From Lepidostoma basale (Eukaryota; Arthropoda; Insecta; Trichoptera; Lepidostomatidae): 64,000 bases of DNA. The stretch spans positions 558,001 to 622,000 of the forward strand of contig JAHDVF020001023.1 in NCBI GenBank assembly GCA_022606425.2. The letters are read 5' to 3'. The notes beneath the pieces were generated by a model. That model searched no databases. It had not been told where the DNA came from and saw only the letters and a list, made by a program, of their open reading frames with translations. Made by a program: the position numbers and the translations under genes. Positions 46,504 to 58,741 of the stretch are shown here, piece after piece (position 1 is the stretch's first letter; each line of letters starts with the position of its first letter).

Positions 46504-47089
46504 GTAAATTTTATGGAAGTTTATTTGTATTCTACTAATGTTTGCACCTTTCTACTAATAAGCCTAATTCACATTACATTCCGGTTGACCTGAATTCCAA
46601 TATATTGTATATAAAGGCACGAAAAAGTTTCAAACTATTTTTGGAAAAGCCAATTATCTTGAATGCTACATTAAAAGCACAAATATGAAAAAGGGTTGAC
46701 AAAATAGTAGAGTGAAAAGAAAATATATTTCTATTACACATTTATCGAAAATCGAACACTCATTTATACTTTTGTTAATGATTCATACATTAATTTTTTT
46801 CAGGAATTATAACATTGTTATTTTCAGTTTAGATTTTATTTCTCTCATGTGCTTCGAAGGTTTAATATCTTCATCATCATTTTTATATTGTTCACCTTTG
46901 AAATATATCGAGAAAAATAAATAAAAAAGTTTATTAAACGATGTATGTAATAATTCATTTAAAAATATCGACTTACTTATATTATAATTTTTAATGATAT
47001 TTTATTAAATAATCAATAATTAATACGAAAAAACGTCTGCTTTTAAGATGTTTTATTATATTTAATGGGGGACTGACATGTTTCGCCTT

Positions 47090-47815
47090 TCTAATAATAT
47101 GGAAGTGGAGCATGGAACTGGCAAAAAAGGATGAATGTAGAATAAATGCAGTAACTATGAGATCTCTAAGACGAATGTGCGTTATATTATCAAATGAAAA
47201 TATAAGAAGTGAAGTGTTTTGTAAATGAAAGTGTTTTGAACAAAATAAGGGTCATTAAGATGGTTTGAAAAAATGAATAAAACTAGACATAAAGGCAAGA
47301 AGAATGGTTAAACGTATAACCGACCCTTATGTATGGAAGTGAATATGGAGTTGGCAGAAAAAGGATGAAAGTAGTATAAATGCAGTAAAAATGAGGTCAC
47401 TAAGAAGAATGTGCGGAAAAACAAAGTATGATAGAATATATAATGATAAAGTAAGAAAGGAATGTAAGGCGGATGAATGCGTGATAAATAAAATTAAGAA
47501 AGGGTCACTAAGATGGTTTGGACATATGGAACGAATGGATGAGAAAAGAATGGTTAAAAAGATATATACAAGTAGTGTGAATGGGAAAATAAGTCGAGGG
47601 AGGCAAGGAAGACATAGCATGACCAAATTAATCAATACTGAAAGGCGGCCATGTTCGAAGTAGGAATAATCGACGAGCGTGCATGTAGAAGAGACGTACG
47701 ATGTGTGAATGTAGAAGAGGCGCTAGAATTATGCCAGGATAGAACAATGTGGCGATCCTTCCTCTCTGCCTACCCCTCTGGGAAAACGGGGTGATGGTAA
47801 GTTAGTTAGTTAGTT
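47090..47815 (+). mobile_element. Family A, two copies head to tail
   Basis: A degraded copy (47095-47310; GAGCATGGAACTGGCAAAAA) is followed directly by a better one starting at CGACCCTTATGTATGGAAGT (47320). The second shows the TSSVNGKISRG variant and ends GATGGTAAGTTAGTTAGTTAG. Confidence 0.82.
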
Positions 47816-47894
47816 TTTGTCTTCGACTGGTTTCGGCAGCTCAAAGCTCAAATGACCTGCCAAAACCGGGCGAAGACACAAACAACCTTCTTAT

Positions 47895-48292
47895 TCTTTA
47901 TGGGTCCTGTCAGGTCTCGCTAACGTTGACTATCACCTTTGGTGATGACCTGGGGAAAAACATCCAGAGTGGTATCCCCTTGCCTTCTCTGGAGGATTTT
48001 CTGTCGGGGTTACCTTCCCTTAGCTGGGTGTATCCAGTTTTATGTATCCAGTTTTATGGCGCTGGAAGCTCGCCATTCGTCCTCTCTCTCTATCTGCTAT
48101 GACACTAAGTAATATGTGCCACATTGCCCGGGGTTCGCGGGGTCTTTAAAATACCTCTTGTGGACGCTTGAGAGTTGGACTTGATAGTAGTGTTGCTGTT
48201 GTAAATGCAACATGGCGTCTTCCGACATTTTGTAGAGGCATACTTTCCAGCAAAGCATACCCCATCGTAGCCCTACTACCCTTTTGAACACA
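47895..48292 (-). repeat. Family D repeat, copy 2
   Basis: Closely matches 23225-23612, with a 15-bp internal duplication (TATCCAGTTTTATG twice near 48028-48058). It ends 88 bp before the Shroom ASD2 exon. Confidence 0.6.
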
Positions 48293-48380
48293 AAAAATAG
48301 TGGATTTTAACTAAATATATAAAAACAGTACATTTTAAAAAGTTTTTTTTTTCATTATTCATCATAAACAACTTTTTCAG

Positions 48381-48614
48381 GATTGCCTCACGTCTCTGGC
48401 AGAAGCGCTCGCTTCCGAGGCGAGCAGATTGGAGCAGGCGGCGGCGGCAAACGAGGCGACGGGCGCCGAAGTCCTGGCCGCAGTCCCCAAGGGGGCGAGG
48501 CTCGCCCGGCACGCGGCCGACGTCGGTCGGGTCACCGGACTCATCGCGGGGCTGACCACGCGCCTCACCCGAGCCACACAGTCGCTGAAACTCACAAACA
48601 CATCAGAACGAAAG
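48381..48614 (+). CDS. shroom: Shroom, ASD2 domain first part
   Basis: Exon of 234 bases (78 residues), phase 0 at both ends, acceptor CTTTTTCAG and donor AAAG|GTGAAT. The product runs DCLTSLAEALASEASRLEQA, then a Gly/Val turn, then ADVGRVTGLIAGLTTRLTRA. This follows the Shroom ASD2 pattern: a coiled-coil heptad segment, a short GAEV-type break, then the helix ending in a 'L-GRLARxxxAL'-like motif, here TTRLTRATQSL. ASD2 forms a segmented antiparallel coiled-coil dimer that binds Rho-kinase (Rok/ROCK) and places it at apical junctions to drive myosin-II constriction (family knowledge). The exon is extremely GC-rich compared with flanking intron. The long opposite-strand frames here are a by-product of that composition. 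Confidence 0.9.
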
Positions 48615-48909
48615 GTGAATGGTCATTCAATTTATTCGACTTAGGATATTAACTTCCGAATAGGGTTTTGTAGGATTGTATTCAGTTTATCGGTTTATTT
48701 ATTCACTCAAAAGATATTACAAACATAATAATAGTTTACGTGTAACATAAATTAAATAAACACAAAAGTCCGGATCGTCCATGTCAACATGTGCAACATC
48801 GAAAAAAACTTTATGTGTTATTACATTATGTGCTAAATTAAAAAAACGGTGGATTCGTGGAACATAAATTAAATAGACAATATGTGCACCATCTAAAAAG
48901 AACATTTTG

Positions 48910-49175
48910 TGTTAAATATTTTTATTTTGTTATTTTATTTTATATCATTGCATTTTATTTTATTTGTTTTAGATTTATTTTGTGGGTTTTGGACGATCGA
49001 AGTTTGCGCGGGAGATGCCTATTGGTAGCGATGAGGTTCGCAACCCATCACACCGCGTCTCCCGCGGAGCGAAAAGAGAAGGATGGAGTGCCTCATCAGT
49101 AAAAGTGTGACAGTCCATTCTTTCTGCCTACCCTTTCAGGGAGACGGCGTGATGGTTGGGTAGCTAGTTTTTTTA
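48910..49175 (+). repeat. Chimeric SINE with family A 3' end, copy 2
   Basis: Same module as 40240-40503, including GGTTCGCAACCCATCACACC and the junction to GTGTGACAGTCCATTC. Confidence 0.7.
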
Positions 49176-49229
49176 TAATATTATAGTTTAAGGCGTCTAT
49201 TTGAGAAAGGGTAAAGAATCAGGAACGCA

Positions 49230-49640
49230 TGAGAGATGGTTCAACTTTAGGAAGGAAATATACTCTCTTCCCACCGGCATTATTAGAAGCAGGTTGGTTC
49301 TTGCGGCCGGAAGAAAGAACAATCTATGCTGGCGCTGTCGGAGATATCTGTCGGGAACAAAAAGACCTACACCCTCCGGGCACGGCTGAGTTTTCAAAAT
49401 ATCCCCTAATTAATCTAAAGAAATGGGTTATAAGAAACCCGTCTCTTCGAAGCTGCAGAGAATTAAACCCCAACATTCACAAAAGAAAGGCTGTGGGATA
49501 GAACCATGGATAGCATGTAGAGATTCCTCAGTTTTTTTCTGAACGCTCTCCAGCATAAGGGAATGTCTCGCCTCGTGCGGACTCCATATCACAGAACCAC
49601 TTTCGAGTCTGCTCCGAACCAATGAATTGTATAGTAATCT
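49230..49640 (-). mobile_element. Family E RT C-terminus, copy 2
   Basis: Minus frames: LRLLYNSLVRSRLESGSVIW, SPHEARHSLMLESVQKK, then FVPDRYLRQRQHRLFF and later pieces. The 'LYxxLVRSxLEYxSxVWxP' and 'LExVQkkF' motifs are classic for the Jockey-type RT C-terminus. Confidence 0.83.
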
Positions 49641-49861
49641 GAGCACATTGGGATCTCTGAAAACCCCCTAAGAGTCATCCATAGTCAAAGTAAGAAAATG
49701 CAATATAAATAAGCTTTTAATATTTTCACCGTTGCTGATACATTAAAAAATTCGCCTCTAGTATCAATAGCTAGGTGGTTGAGCAGATAACTGGTCTTCT
49801 CTATTTCGCTGGTCGGCTAGTCTCCAATTCAAATCCCGCGTCATGCATTTTTTTAGCAAAC

Positions 49862-50250
49862 TTCTTCTTCTTCCGGTGCCGTGTCAGGTCCTCCCAACGT
49901 TGGCGATCACAACAGCAAAATTCGCCATAGTAATTCCTGGGAAAAGGTGGCCATTGTCGTTTCCCGTTGCCTTCTCTGGTGGATTTTTCTGTCGGGGTTA
50001 CCTTCCTGGTTGGATCTGGTTTGGAGGCTCCAGAAACTCGCCTTTCATCCCCTCGTTATCTGCTGTGATCACACGGTTATGAGTGTGATCCCTTTGCCCG
50101 GGATTCGCGACAGGGACGCTAACGAGTTGGACTAATCAGTAGTGTTGCCGGTGGAATGCAACTGGGCGTTTCGCAGCATTTTATAGAATCACACCCTCCA
50201 GCAAGATGTGACTCGCCGTGACCCTACTGATAATTCGAACCCCTTTATTT
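49862..50250 (-). repeat. Family D repeat, copy 3, divergent
   Basis: TGTCAGGTCCTCCCAACGTTGG, TTTCTGTCGGGGTTACC and CAGTAGTGTTGCCGG match the other two copies at lower identity. Confidence 0.55.
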
Positions 50251-50454
50251 TTTTGAATTTTAGCTAACGGTGGCCAAAATTAGTTGGCTATTGCGCTTTC
50301 TTAATCACGTTATTCTATCTTGAGCTTTCAGCATCCAGTTACCAGCAATTTTTGTTATATCATCAGACTATCGTCTATCCTCTTCTTCTTCTATCTTTAC
50401 GATCTTTGATCTCCCGGTCAGATGGTTTATTCTTGTTAAATGACATTATAATAT

Positions 50455-50692
50455 TATTACTGTTAAAATTTAAAACACTGTTATAATATCACAATTTATT
50501 TTTATACACTCACAATAAATTGTAACACAATAAATTGTTACCTATCACAATTTATTTTTATACACTCACAATTAATTGTAACACCTGATGATGCCAAGAT
50601 CGGTTGGCGAAACAGCTATCGCGAAACTCACAGTGAATAAAAAGAAATTGTGATATGATAACAGTGTTTTAAATTTTAACAGTAATAATGTT
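50455..50692. repeat. Foldback with hammerhead-like core on one arm
   Basis: Arms ACTGTTAAAATTTAAAACAC ... complement. 50585-50613: CTGATGA - T - GCCAA, loop, TTGGC - GAAA - C. Both core boxes canonical with a perfect 5-bp helix II, but the stem III palindrome and UC are lost (ACAGCTATC). The left arm lacks a core and instead has a duplicated CACAATTTATTTTTATACAC block. Confidence 0.55.
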
Positions 50693-51117
50693 GAAGTATC
50701 ATAGTGTTTCGGCCAAAACAATGGACATAATAATATAGTAAGAAACTTTAATATGTAACTAGTCCTCGAAAAACCCGCATTGGACGCGTAACCGATATCT
50801 TGAGAAATAATTCAATAACACAATGGCATAAAAAAATCATCAAAACAAACATTTTGATTTCTATTAAAATCTCATCGAAAGTGGGAAATAGTGCCTATAC
50901 CATTAACTGGAAGTCAGTGTTTGGGTGAACGGGGAATAATTTAGAGGTTACCATGGTAAGAGCGTTAGACACATAATACACGGCGATCGATATGAATTGT
51001 TCACTTCACTATTGCAAAAGAATATTTAAGGAGAACGATGACCGAGATTCATATCACACCTTCGGTAAGACAAGGGCACAATTGCACGTTTAGATATTTT
51101 TCATTAAAGACTATTAA

Positions 51118-51520
51118 CAACAACAAACCATCACGCCGTCTCCCCGTAGAGGTAGGGAGAGAGAAAGGACAGCCACACTACTCTATGCATCCTGGCACAC
51201 CTCTCTAGCTTCCTCCACATTCATGCAACGAGTCTTACACGCACGTCAATTCTTCCGACTTCTAACATGACCATGAAAATTTGATTAATTTGTTCTTGCC
51301 ATGTTTTCCTCGGTCTGCCTTGACTCCGAACTCCATTTACATCATTAACGTTTTCTTTCTTAACCATTCTTTCTCCATCCGTGCGCTCCATATGTCTGAA
51401 ACAACGCAGCGATCCTTCATATAAACCTGTTCATATAAACCTCCCTCCGCTCTACAGTCCTTTCTTATTTATTCTGCTCTCATCCTTCTTCTGCCAGTTC
51501 CATGCTTCGCTTCCATACTT
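51118..51520 (-). mobile_element. Family A, divergent copy
   Basis: AACCATCACGCCGTCTCCCC to CCAGTTCCATGCTTCGCTTC, reversed; the tail region is CAACAACAAAC rather than (CTAA)n, as also at 53520. Confidence 0.78.
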
Positions 51521-51523
51521 TCA

Positions 51524-51862
51524 AATATTAAATGTCGGACACATTATTATTATTTTGCTGAATCGATCTTTAGATCATGACAAGATAGGTAGCTAATCTA
51601 TCGCCATTTTACTACACACTACAATTCTACACCAAACCAAAGACAGCGTGACAATCACACTGCCCTCTGAACCTTCAGGTTGGCAGTCAATGCACTTGCC
51701 ACTCGGCCATGAAGGTCGTCGTACATAAGGAGTACTAGAAATCGACGTGCGTGCCTAACATAATGCGAGATAAGTATGTCAGCAAAGAACAGTTTGGAAG
51801 TCCATTCTCTCCCACTACCCCTTCGGGGAAAAGGCGTGATGCTTAGTTAGTTTGTTAGATAA
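51524..51862 (+). mobile_element. Family A fragment split by a SINE
   Basis: CAAATATTAAATGTCGGACA (51524-51545) continues at AGTACTAGAAATCGACGTGC (51733) to GGCGTGATGCTTAGTTAG. A reversed SINE (51549-51727) is inserted between. Confidence 0.72.
51549..51727 (-). repeat. tRNA-derived SINE family S inserted in family A
   Basis: Reverse complement starts ACGACCTTCATGGCCGAGTG (A box), then GGCAAGTGCATTGACTGCC and the GTGTGATTGTCACGCTG body. Truncated 3'. Confidence 0.7.
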
Positions 51863-52121
51863 AATAAAAATACAGAAAAATTCCAACAATACTACATGCA
51901 CTTATACAGGTTAAGTTAAGTCTTAGAAACACTTTTAGAGATTTTCACGAATTACTCGTGCATGTTATCCAATCCCGAACATTGGTAGGAATAATGCGCC
52001 CTGAATTTTCACACGCAATGAAATCTCTATAAAAAACTGTTTTTTTAATGTTCGGTTCAACAAATTTTGTTATAAAAATATAACTACAGTTTAGTACAAT
52101 TAATTTACGATGCGCTATATA

Positions 52122-52960
52122 ACAACCTTCGTGGAGCTATGAATGATATACCGAAGGACCCGGGTTTGATAATCGACGATGGCTGTGTGATTCATCTGTG
52201 TGATGTGATGTATAGAATTCACGTGACAATAAAATGGCGAATGAAAATATAAGAAGTGAATGCGGCGCGAATCATGGTAGCGAATGGAAATATAAGAAGT
52301 GAATACGGCGGGAATGAAAATAATGAAAGGATTATTAAGATGGTTTTGACATATGGAAAGAATGAATGAAGAAAGAATGGTAAAAAATATATATATTAAC
52401 GATGTAAATGGAACCAGAAATAGAGGAAGATCGTGGAAAACGTGGCACGATCAAATAAATCAAATATTGAATGTCAGGCATGTGAGGAGTCAGAGAAATC
52501 GACGCGCGTGCATGACACGATGAATGAATGTTGAGGAAGCGAGAGAAATATGTCTACCCCTTCGGAGACGGCGTTATGGTTAGTTTGTTAGTTAGTTAGT
52601 TAGTTAGTTGATAAAATGGCGAATAAATGCGTAGATTTTCACGATTGGTTGCAATATGTATTATGGGATCTTGGAAAAATCAGTGTAGCTCGTCTTTCTG
52701 GGCCGATGTTTCGGAGATCGCTGATGGAGACTGCAACGAACCCATAATAAATAAAATTGCGATAGAATAGCTACCTATCACATGTCTTGAGAATCAATAG
52801 CTAAAAAGTTGTATAAAGTAATTGGGTTCAAATAACTTGCTGTACACAAATGTGGAAAATATCACATTAAAGGTATTGCATCCCTAGATTTCGCAAAAAT
52901 GGCTTTGCTGCAAACTAATCCCTTGGATTGAAACAAGTAAATAAAAATGTTTAATAAAGA
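52122..52960 (+). repeat. tRNA-derived SINE family S, interrupted
   Basis: Head ACAACCTTCGTGGAGCTATG at 52125; body resumes after the family A insert and a 52630-52750 repeat fragment, then AATGTGGAAAATATCACATT near 52850 and GATTGAAACAAGTAAATA at the end. Confidence 0.68.
52243..52610 (+). mobile_element. Family A insertion with target-site duplication
   Basis: Flanked by ATAAAATGGCGAAT on both sides (52229-52242 and 52611-52624). The copy starts GAAAATATAAGAAGTGAATG and ends GTTAGTTAGTTAGTTAGTTG. It includes the short ATATATATATTAACG tract that is hugely expanded at 55905. Confidence 0.88.
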
Positions 52961-53224
52961 AGGGTTGAATTTGTCAACAGAGTGTACCAACACTTCGTAT
53001 AAAAGAATCGTGTAGATGCAACACTTTTCAAGAGGCCTCCGGCGAGTTACTTTGGGGAGGACTCTAGTACTTAAATCTAGTCCAGAGTTTCACTCATATG
53101 TGTACTTTGTAAGCCAACAGTTGTAGGACATTCATTACTCACAAGCGCAAACACTAGTTCATCCATGTTTTTACTGTTGTACAGACGTGTATTTTTTTTT
53201 TCTATGTAATATTCGATATATTCG

Positions 53225-53400
53225 ATAGTTAATACGAATGAAAATGTCGGTTTTCTAGATGTTTCATTTTGTTTTATGGCAATGACATGTTTCGCTTTAT
53301 AATGGCGAAGGCGAAACATGTCATTCCGATAAAATATAATAAAAATTCTCGAAAACATACGTTTTCATTCGTATTATTATTTTAATGTAGAGTTTTACAT
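53225..53400. repeat. GACATGTTTCG foldback, short loop
   Basis: Inverted arms GAAAATGTCGGTTTTCTAGA / AAAACATACGTTTTCATTC around AATGACATGTTTCGC and GCGAAACATGTCATT. GAAAC and ACATGTC are kept on both sides; the CTGANGA box is missing. Confidence 0.5.
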
Positions 53401-53519
53401 CATTGTTAAAAAAATAATTAATAACCCGAGCTCGTGTTTTAAGGAAAAATAAATTAATACAACTGAAGTTGGAAACCTGCAAAAAATTAAACCAATTAAA
53501 TCAATTAAAAATTAAATAA

Positions 53520-53765
53520 CAACAACAAACCATCACGCTGTTTCCGCGTAGGGGTAAGCAGAGAGAATGGACTGCCTACTCTATCCTGGCACACCTCTCT
53601 AGCTTCCTCCACATTCATACAGCGATTCATACACCCAAGTCGATTCTTCAGACTTCTAATATGACCAACCTTTAAAATTTGATTAATTTGGTTATGCCAT
53701 GTTTTCCTCGGTCTGCCTAGACTCCGTAATCGATTTACATCATTAACGTTTACTTTCTAACGTAT
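53520..53765 (-). mobile_element. Family A, divergent copy
   Basis: CAACAACAAACCATCACGCT start and reversed 3' end; pairs with the 51118 copy as a subfamily. Confidence 0.75.
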
Positions 53766-54387
53766 GATAAATAACAACATATTTTAATATTTCAATATTG
53801 TAGCTAAACCACTAAAATAAAGTTCTTGTTTAAAATTGTTCAATACTTGTTCATCTCCAGTACAAAAGCGTTTAAAAAAAATCTAGCATTGTGTTTTGTG
53901 ATCACTCGATGACACTTAATTTCATTTTTTTGAAATACGCAGAACAATGAGGAATTTTTTTTATACGTATTCACGGCGATTGTGACATCGTGAATTTACT
54001 CTTTTTTGATTGGCACCATTGTGCTACGTGAAATGCAACCTGAATTGCCATGAATATCAAAGAGTGCGCGGTTTCAATGAGAGTTGTTGACTAACGAACG
54101 CGATGAATAGGACTCATCTCAAAGGTAATAATGGTTCACCGATCATTTTTATCCTCACTCTATTCGCGTGTCTGCCGCGAGCTTTCGCTCCACGCCGCCG
54201 CGATCCACTATCGTGACGCGCAATACGTCACTGTATTTTACTGTCTATTTTACTGTATTTATAATACTAAAAAAACATATGGACGAATAAAATGTTAGAC
54301 ACACAAGAAAAATGATCAAGTCACATTAATTGTATTTATTGCTATACGTTTAATAAATATAATATAATACACGGTATTTATTGTGTC

Positions 54388-54910
54388 TTGATGGCAGTGC
54401 ACAATGGTGTTCTTGTGCCGACCCTTATGTATGGAAGTGAAGCATGGAACTGGCAAAAGAAGGATGAAAGTAGAATAAATGCAGTAGAAATGAGATCTCT
54501 AAGACGAATGTGTGGCAAATCTGTTTATGATAGAGTGACAAATGCAAGTATAAGAAGTGAATGTGGTGCGAATGAAAGTGTTATGAACAAAATAAGGAAA
54601 AGGTCATTAAGATGGTTTGGACACATGGAAAGAATGAGTGAAGACAGAATGGTAAAGAAGGTATATGTGAACGGCGTGAACGGAGCTAGAAATAGAGGAA
54701 GGCCGAGGAAAGCGTGGCACGATCAAATCAATGAAATATTGAATGTCGGTCACGTGAGGAGTCGGAAAAATCGACGTGCGTGCATGACAAGATGTATGAA
54801 TGTAGAGGAAGCGAAAGACGTATGTCAGGACAGAACAGTGTGGCGTTCCATTATTCCTGCCTACCCCTCCGGGGAGACGGCGTAATGGTAAGTTAGTTAG
54901 TTAGTTAGTG
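54388..54910 (+). mobile_element. Family A non-LTR RT C-terminus, most intact copy, (GTTA)n tail
   Basis: A 165-residue open frame runs to the natural stop before a GTTAGTTAG tail. It shows, in order, YGSEAWNWQKKDESR, NAVEMRSLRRMCG, SLRWFGHMERM, RNRGRPRKAWHDQI, NRRACMTRCMNVEEA and VWRSIIPAYPSGETA. This is the C-terminal end of an arthropod endonuclease/reverse-transcriptase ORF, downstream of the RT catalytic core, which is absent. It serves as the reference for every family A copy below. The start at the MAVHNG segment coincides with the 5' end of several other copies. Confidence 0.88.
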
Positions 54911-54914
54911 AACA

Positions 54915-55085
54915 ATGATGTAAAACTCCATATTAAATAATTAATACGAATGAAAACGTCAGTTTTCCAGAAGTTTTATTATATTTTATGGGAATGACAT
55001 GTTTCGCCCTTCTAAGGCATTATACGTATCAAATATAGAAGGGCGAAACATGTCATTCCCATAAAATATAATAAATAATAATTAA
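54915..55085. repeat. GACATGTTTCG foldback
   Basis: Arms GGGAATGACATGTTTCGCCC and complement; centre TTCTAAGGCATTATACGTAT. GAAACATGTC is retained on both strands, first core box degraded. It adjoins the family A tail at 54910. Confidence 0.5.
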
Positions 55086-55260
55086 ATAAAATTGGGTTTT
55101 TTAACTACTTCAACTTTTGTCTTTATTTCGACAGCGACCGGTTTCGCCAGGCTCGCAAGCATCGACAGACCAGTCTGTCGAAATAAAGACAAAAGTGGAA
55201 GTAGTTAAAAAACATCGTTTTATTTCATTATTATTTAAAATGAACTTCCATCAACAGATT
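55085..55260. repeat. ACCGGT-type foldback with hammerhead-like core
   Basis: Minus 55136-55168: CTGTCGA - T - GCTTG, loop CGAGC, CTGGC - GAAA - CCGGTC. Plus side truncated after CTGTCGA (runs straight into AATAAAGAC), so one half has a core deletion. Confidence 0.5.
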
Positions 55261-55539
55261 TCAGTAAAATCATTTGATTATCTTAAAAATATAATAAAAC
55301 TTATAGAAAACATACGTCTTCTTTCGTTTTACTAATATAATACAAGGTAGATTTTTTTGTAGTTTCGTAAAGTAAAAGTAAAAATCTACAATTATTTCAA
55401 ATGTATTACTTATATTTTCGGTTTCGTATAATAATATAATCAAATAGTCCGTTGTTTTAGCCGAAACACTATGATACCTTAACATTTAAAACTGTTTAAT
55501 TAAATAACTTTGTTTTTTGTCCAAAAAATCCAATCCAAA

Positions 55540-56490
<951 letters not shown>

Positions 56491-57240
56491 GTGAGTTAAA
56501 GCAAACATCAATATAACATCATTGATAAATAAATATAAATAAGGAAAACCTTCAAGCGTACAAGTTATAAATACACCAAATGACATTGACGTTCAAACGG
56601 ATATGTCAATCTCGAAGGGTATTGGTTATTCATTCTATTTAGACCCTTGTCATAATCCAACAATAAGAGTCACATATTTATTGTAATATTTCCTTGTGCC
56701 TAATAAGTAAAGTTTATATCGAAGGAAGTAACAGTTTCTTGTAGCAATAATTCAATTAGCGCATCCTGTGCTAGACTCCGTATTTTTTCCGTTGAGTTTT
56801 ATTCTGGAAATTCAGTCAAATATTTACAGCGAGTTTTCCCTCAAGGAACTCGAGTGTCGGCGCAGACAGTCCGACTCTAGCCTAATCCACTTGCTGACTG
56901 TATCCGGTTCCGCCAGCTCCCTTGTCTTGCTCTCCCTGCAGACAAAAACCCTTTGCTTCACTACATTTCGCCTCCAAGATTAAACTGTAAAAAATATATA
57001 CATAACTCTGTAGTATACAGAAACTTATTTACACAAGTGTCGCACCACAACACGGCCGCCTTGTGTCTTTCTGTTCCCTAAGGCTACGGCAATACCAAGT
57101 GTTTCGGTTGGTGACTCGCTTGCTCTCTATCTGTAAATAACAGAGACTGTCTTGACAGCGTTATCAAATTATTTTATTTAAAAATGATTGATTAAGCTTA
57201 TATAAAAAAATATAAAATCTTTATTTTCATTTGTCTTTTT

Positions 57241-57350
57241 CTTTTTTTATATACTTTGTATATACAACACTATTGAAATTACAAATCAGACATGTTTCGG
57301 ACAACCAGTCTTTCTTCAGTGATACATATTATAAAGATACATAATTAAAA
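57241..57350 (-). repeat. Hammerhead-like motif with helix I, single arm
   Basis: 57289-57319 minus: CTGAAGA, AAGAC TGGTT GTCC, GAAACATGTC. The TATCA before the core can pair with TGAT after the UC, giving a 4-bp helix I; helix II is weakened versus 18018 (G to A). The outer sequence matches the arm of 17970-18275. Confidence 0.5.
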
Positions 57351-57429
57351 TATTATAAAATTGGTTATAAATATGATCAATTCTGACAGATGTAATAAAG
57401 ATTAAATTTAATTTTTGTTAAAATACCTA

Positions 57430-57665
57430 CGAGTACTTAGTAAATTGAAAATACCTTTGTTTAATCCACAAAATATTTTTAAAAATATTTAAAAAATGAC
57501 ATGTTTCGGAGGATATCTCCAACTTCAGATGTAAAAATATAAAAATAAAATCAGAATAAAAAAAAATATATTTATATTTAAACACCTGAAGACGTCGTGT
57601 TTTTTAATATTTTTAAAGATTTTTTCTAATATTTTGTGGATTAAACAAAGTTATTTTCAAATTCC
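57430..57665. repeat. Foldback with hammerhead-like core
   Basis: Minus 57498-57528: CTGAAGT - T - GGAG, loop, CTCC - GAAA - CATGTC; A9 changed. The right half (57587-57660) keeps ACCTGAAGACGTCG but lost helix II and GAAA. Confidence 0.5.
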
Positions 57666-57794
57666 TAAGTATATTACTATGGAATTCCACTATGTTAATG
57701 CCTTAGCGTTCAATAAGTTAAAATTTTGTTAACGTTTGTATTTTTATATATTTATTTAATTCTACGCAAGTAATTATAATATTATCTAAGTAAC

Positions 57795-57985
57795 TAACTA
57801 ACTCACCATCACATCCAAAGAATGTACCACCACACTGTTCTTTCCTGATATACTTCTCACTTCCTCGACATTCATACATCGTGTTATGCACGCCCGTCGT
57901 TTTCTCGACTCCTCGCGTGGCCGACATTCAATATTTGATTAATTTGATCGTGCCCTGTTTTCCTCGGTCTTCCTAAATTTCTAAT
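57795..57985 (-). mobile_element. Family A fragment
   Basis: AACTAACTAACTCACCATCA to TCGTGCCCTGTTTTCCTCGG with a deletion of the PSGE/GRQK codons. Confidence 0.75.
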
Positions 57986-58479
57986 AATTAGAATTCAATT
58001 TTAACAAATTGCTAACGAAGAAGTTACTTATAACATTAACTAGAATATATAAATGAAATCCTAGATTTCTCTTTTTCAACCAAAGACAACACAACAAAGC
58101 TTTATTGTATTTCAACTGCACTATTCGTATTACGATCTTCATATTACACAAGGGTTGTGGAATATTGATTTTCGATTATGTAGTGACAAATTATTAATAC
58201 GAACGTATACATATCCGATATAAAAAACGTTCCTTACACATATTGAACCTTGCGATGAAAATGGAATGGATATTTAATACAGAAAGAATAAATTATTTGA
58301 TAAAGAAAAGAACCTGGGACTTAAATTGATTTATGGTGTGAAAATGATTTAAGTCAAATGATATAATGAATTTTCAACTAAAATACTGTCATAATATGTT
58401 ATTTGTGTACAAAAAGAGTGTATATTTTTTGCTTAGAAAACATTGATTACATACGAAATTCATATGTGATTAAATGTAA

Positions 58480-58740
58480 CTTGGACATATGGACATATTT
58501 ACAGTTTAAAATGTTGTATACAATCCGTGTCAGTGGAAATAGAAACAGCGGAAGAGTAAGGAAAACATGGCATGACCAAATTAATCAAATATGAAAAGGC
58601 GGCCACATTTGAAGTCGGAAAAATCGACCAGCATGCATATTACGATGAATGAATGTAGAGGTATCTCGACAGGTATTTCGGGACAGAGCAGTATGGCGGT
58701 CCAATCTCCTGTGCCTGCCCCTCCGGGGAAAAGGCGTAAT
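58480..58740 (+). mobile_element. Family A copy, KGGH subfamily
   Basis: SGNRNSGRVRKTWHDQINQI then stop/frameshift, AAAAGGCGGCCACATTTGAA, ending GGAAAAGGCGTAATG. Adjoins a family B copy with no gap. Confidence 0.78.
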
Positions 58741-58741
58741 G

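Noticed and set aside
48276..48652. Opposite-strand and shifted frames rich in Ala, Arg and Gly
   Set aside because: Shadow frames of the GC-rich Shroom exon 48381-48614.
52690..52745. Another complete hammerhead-like copy
   Set aside because: CGATGTTTCGGAGATCGCTG and GGAGACTGCAACG are present, but the second box is rearranged and helix II is lost; a fragment only.
54388..54885. Functional cellular gene of 165 codons
   Set aside because: It is the C-terminal tail of a non-LTR reverse transcriptase, repeated dozens of times in the window.
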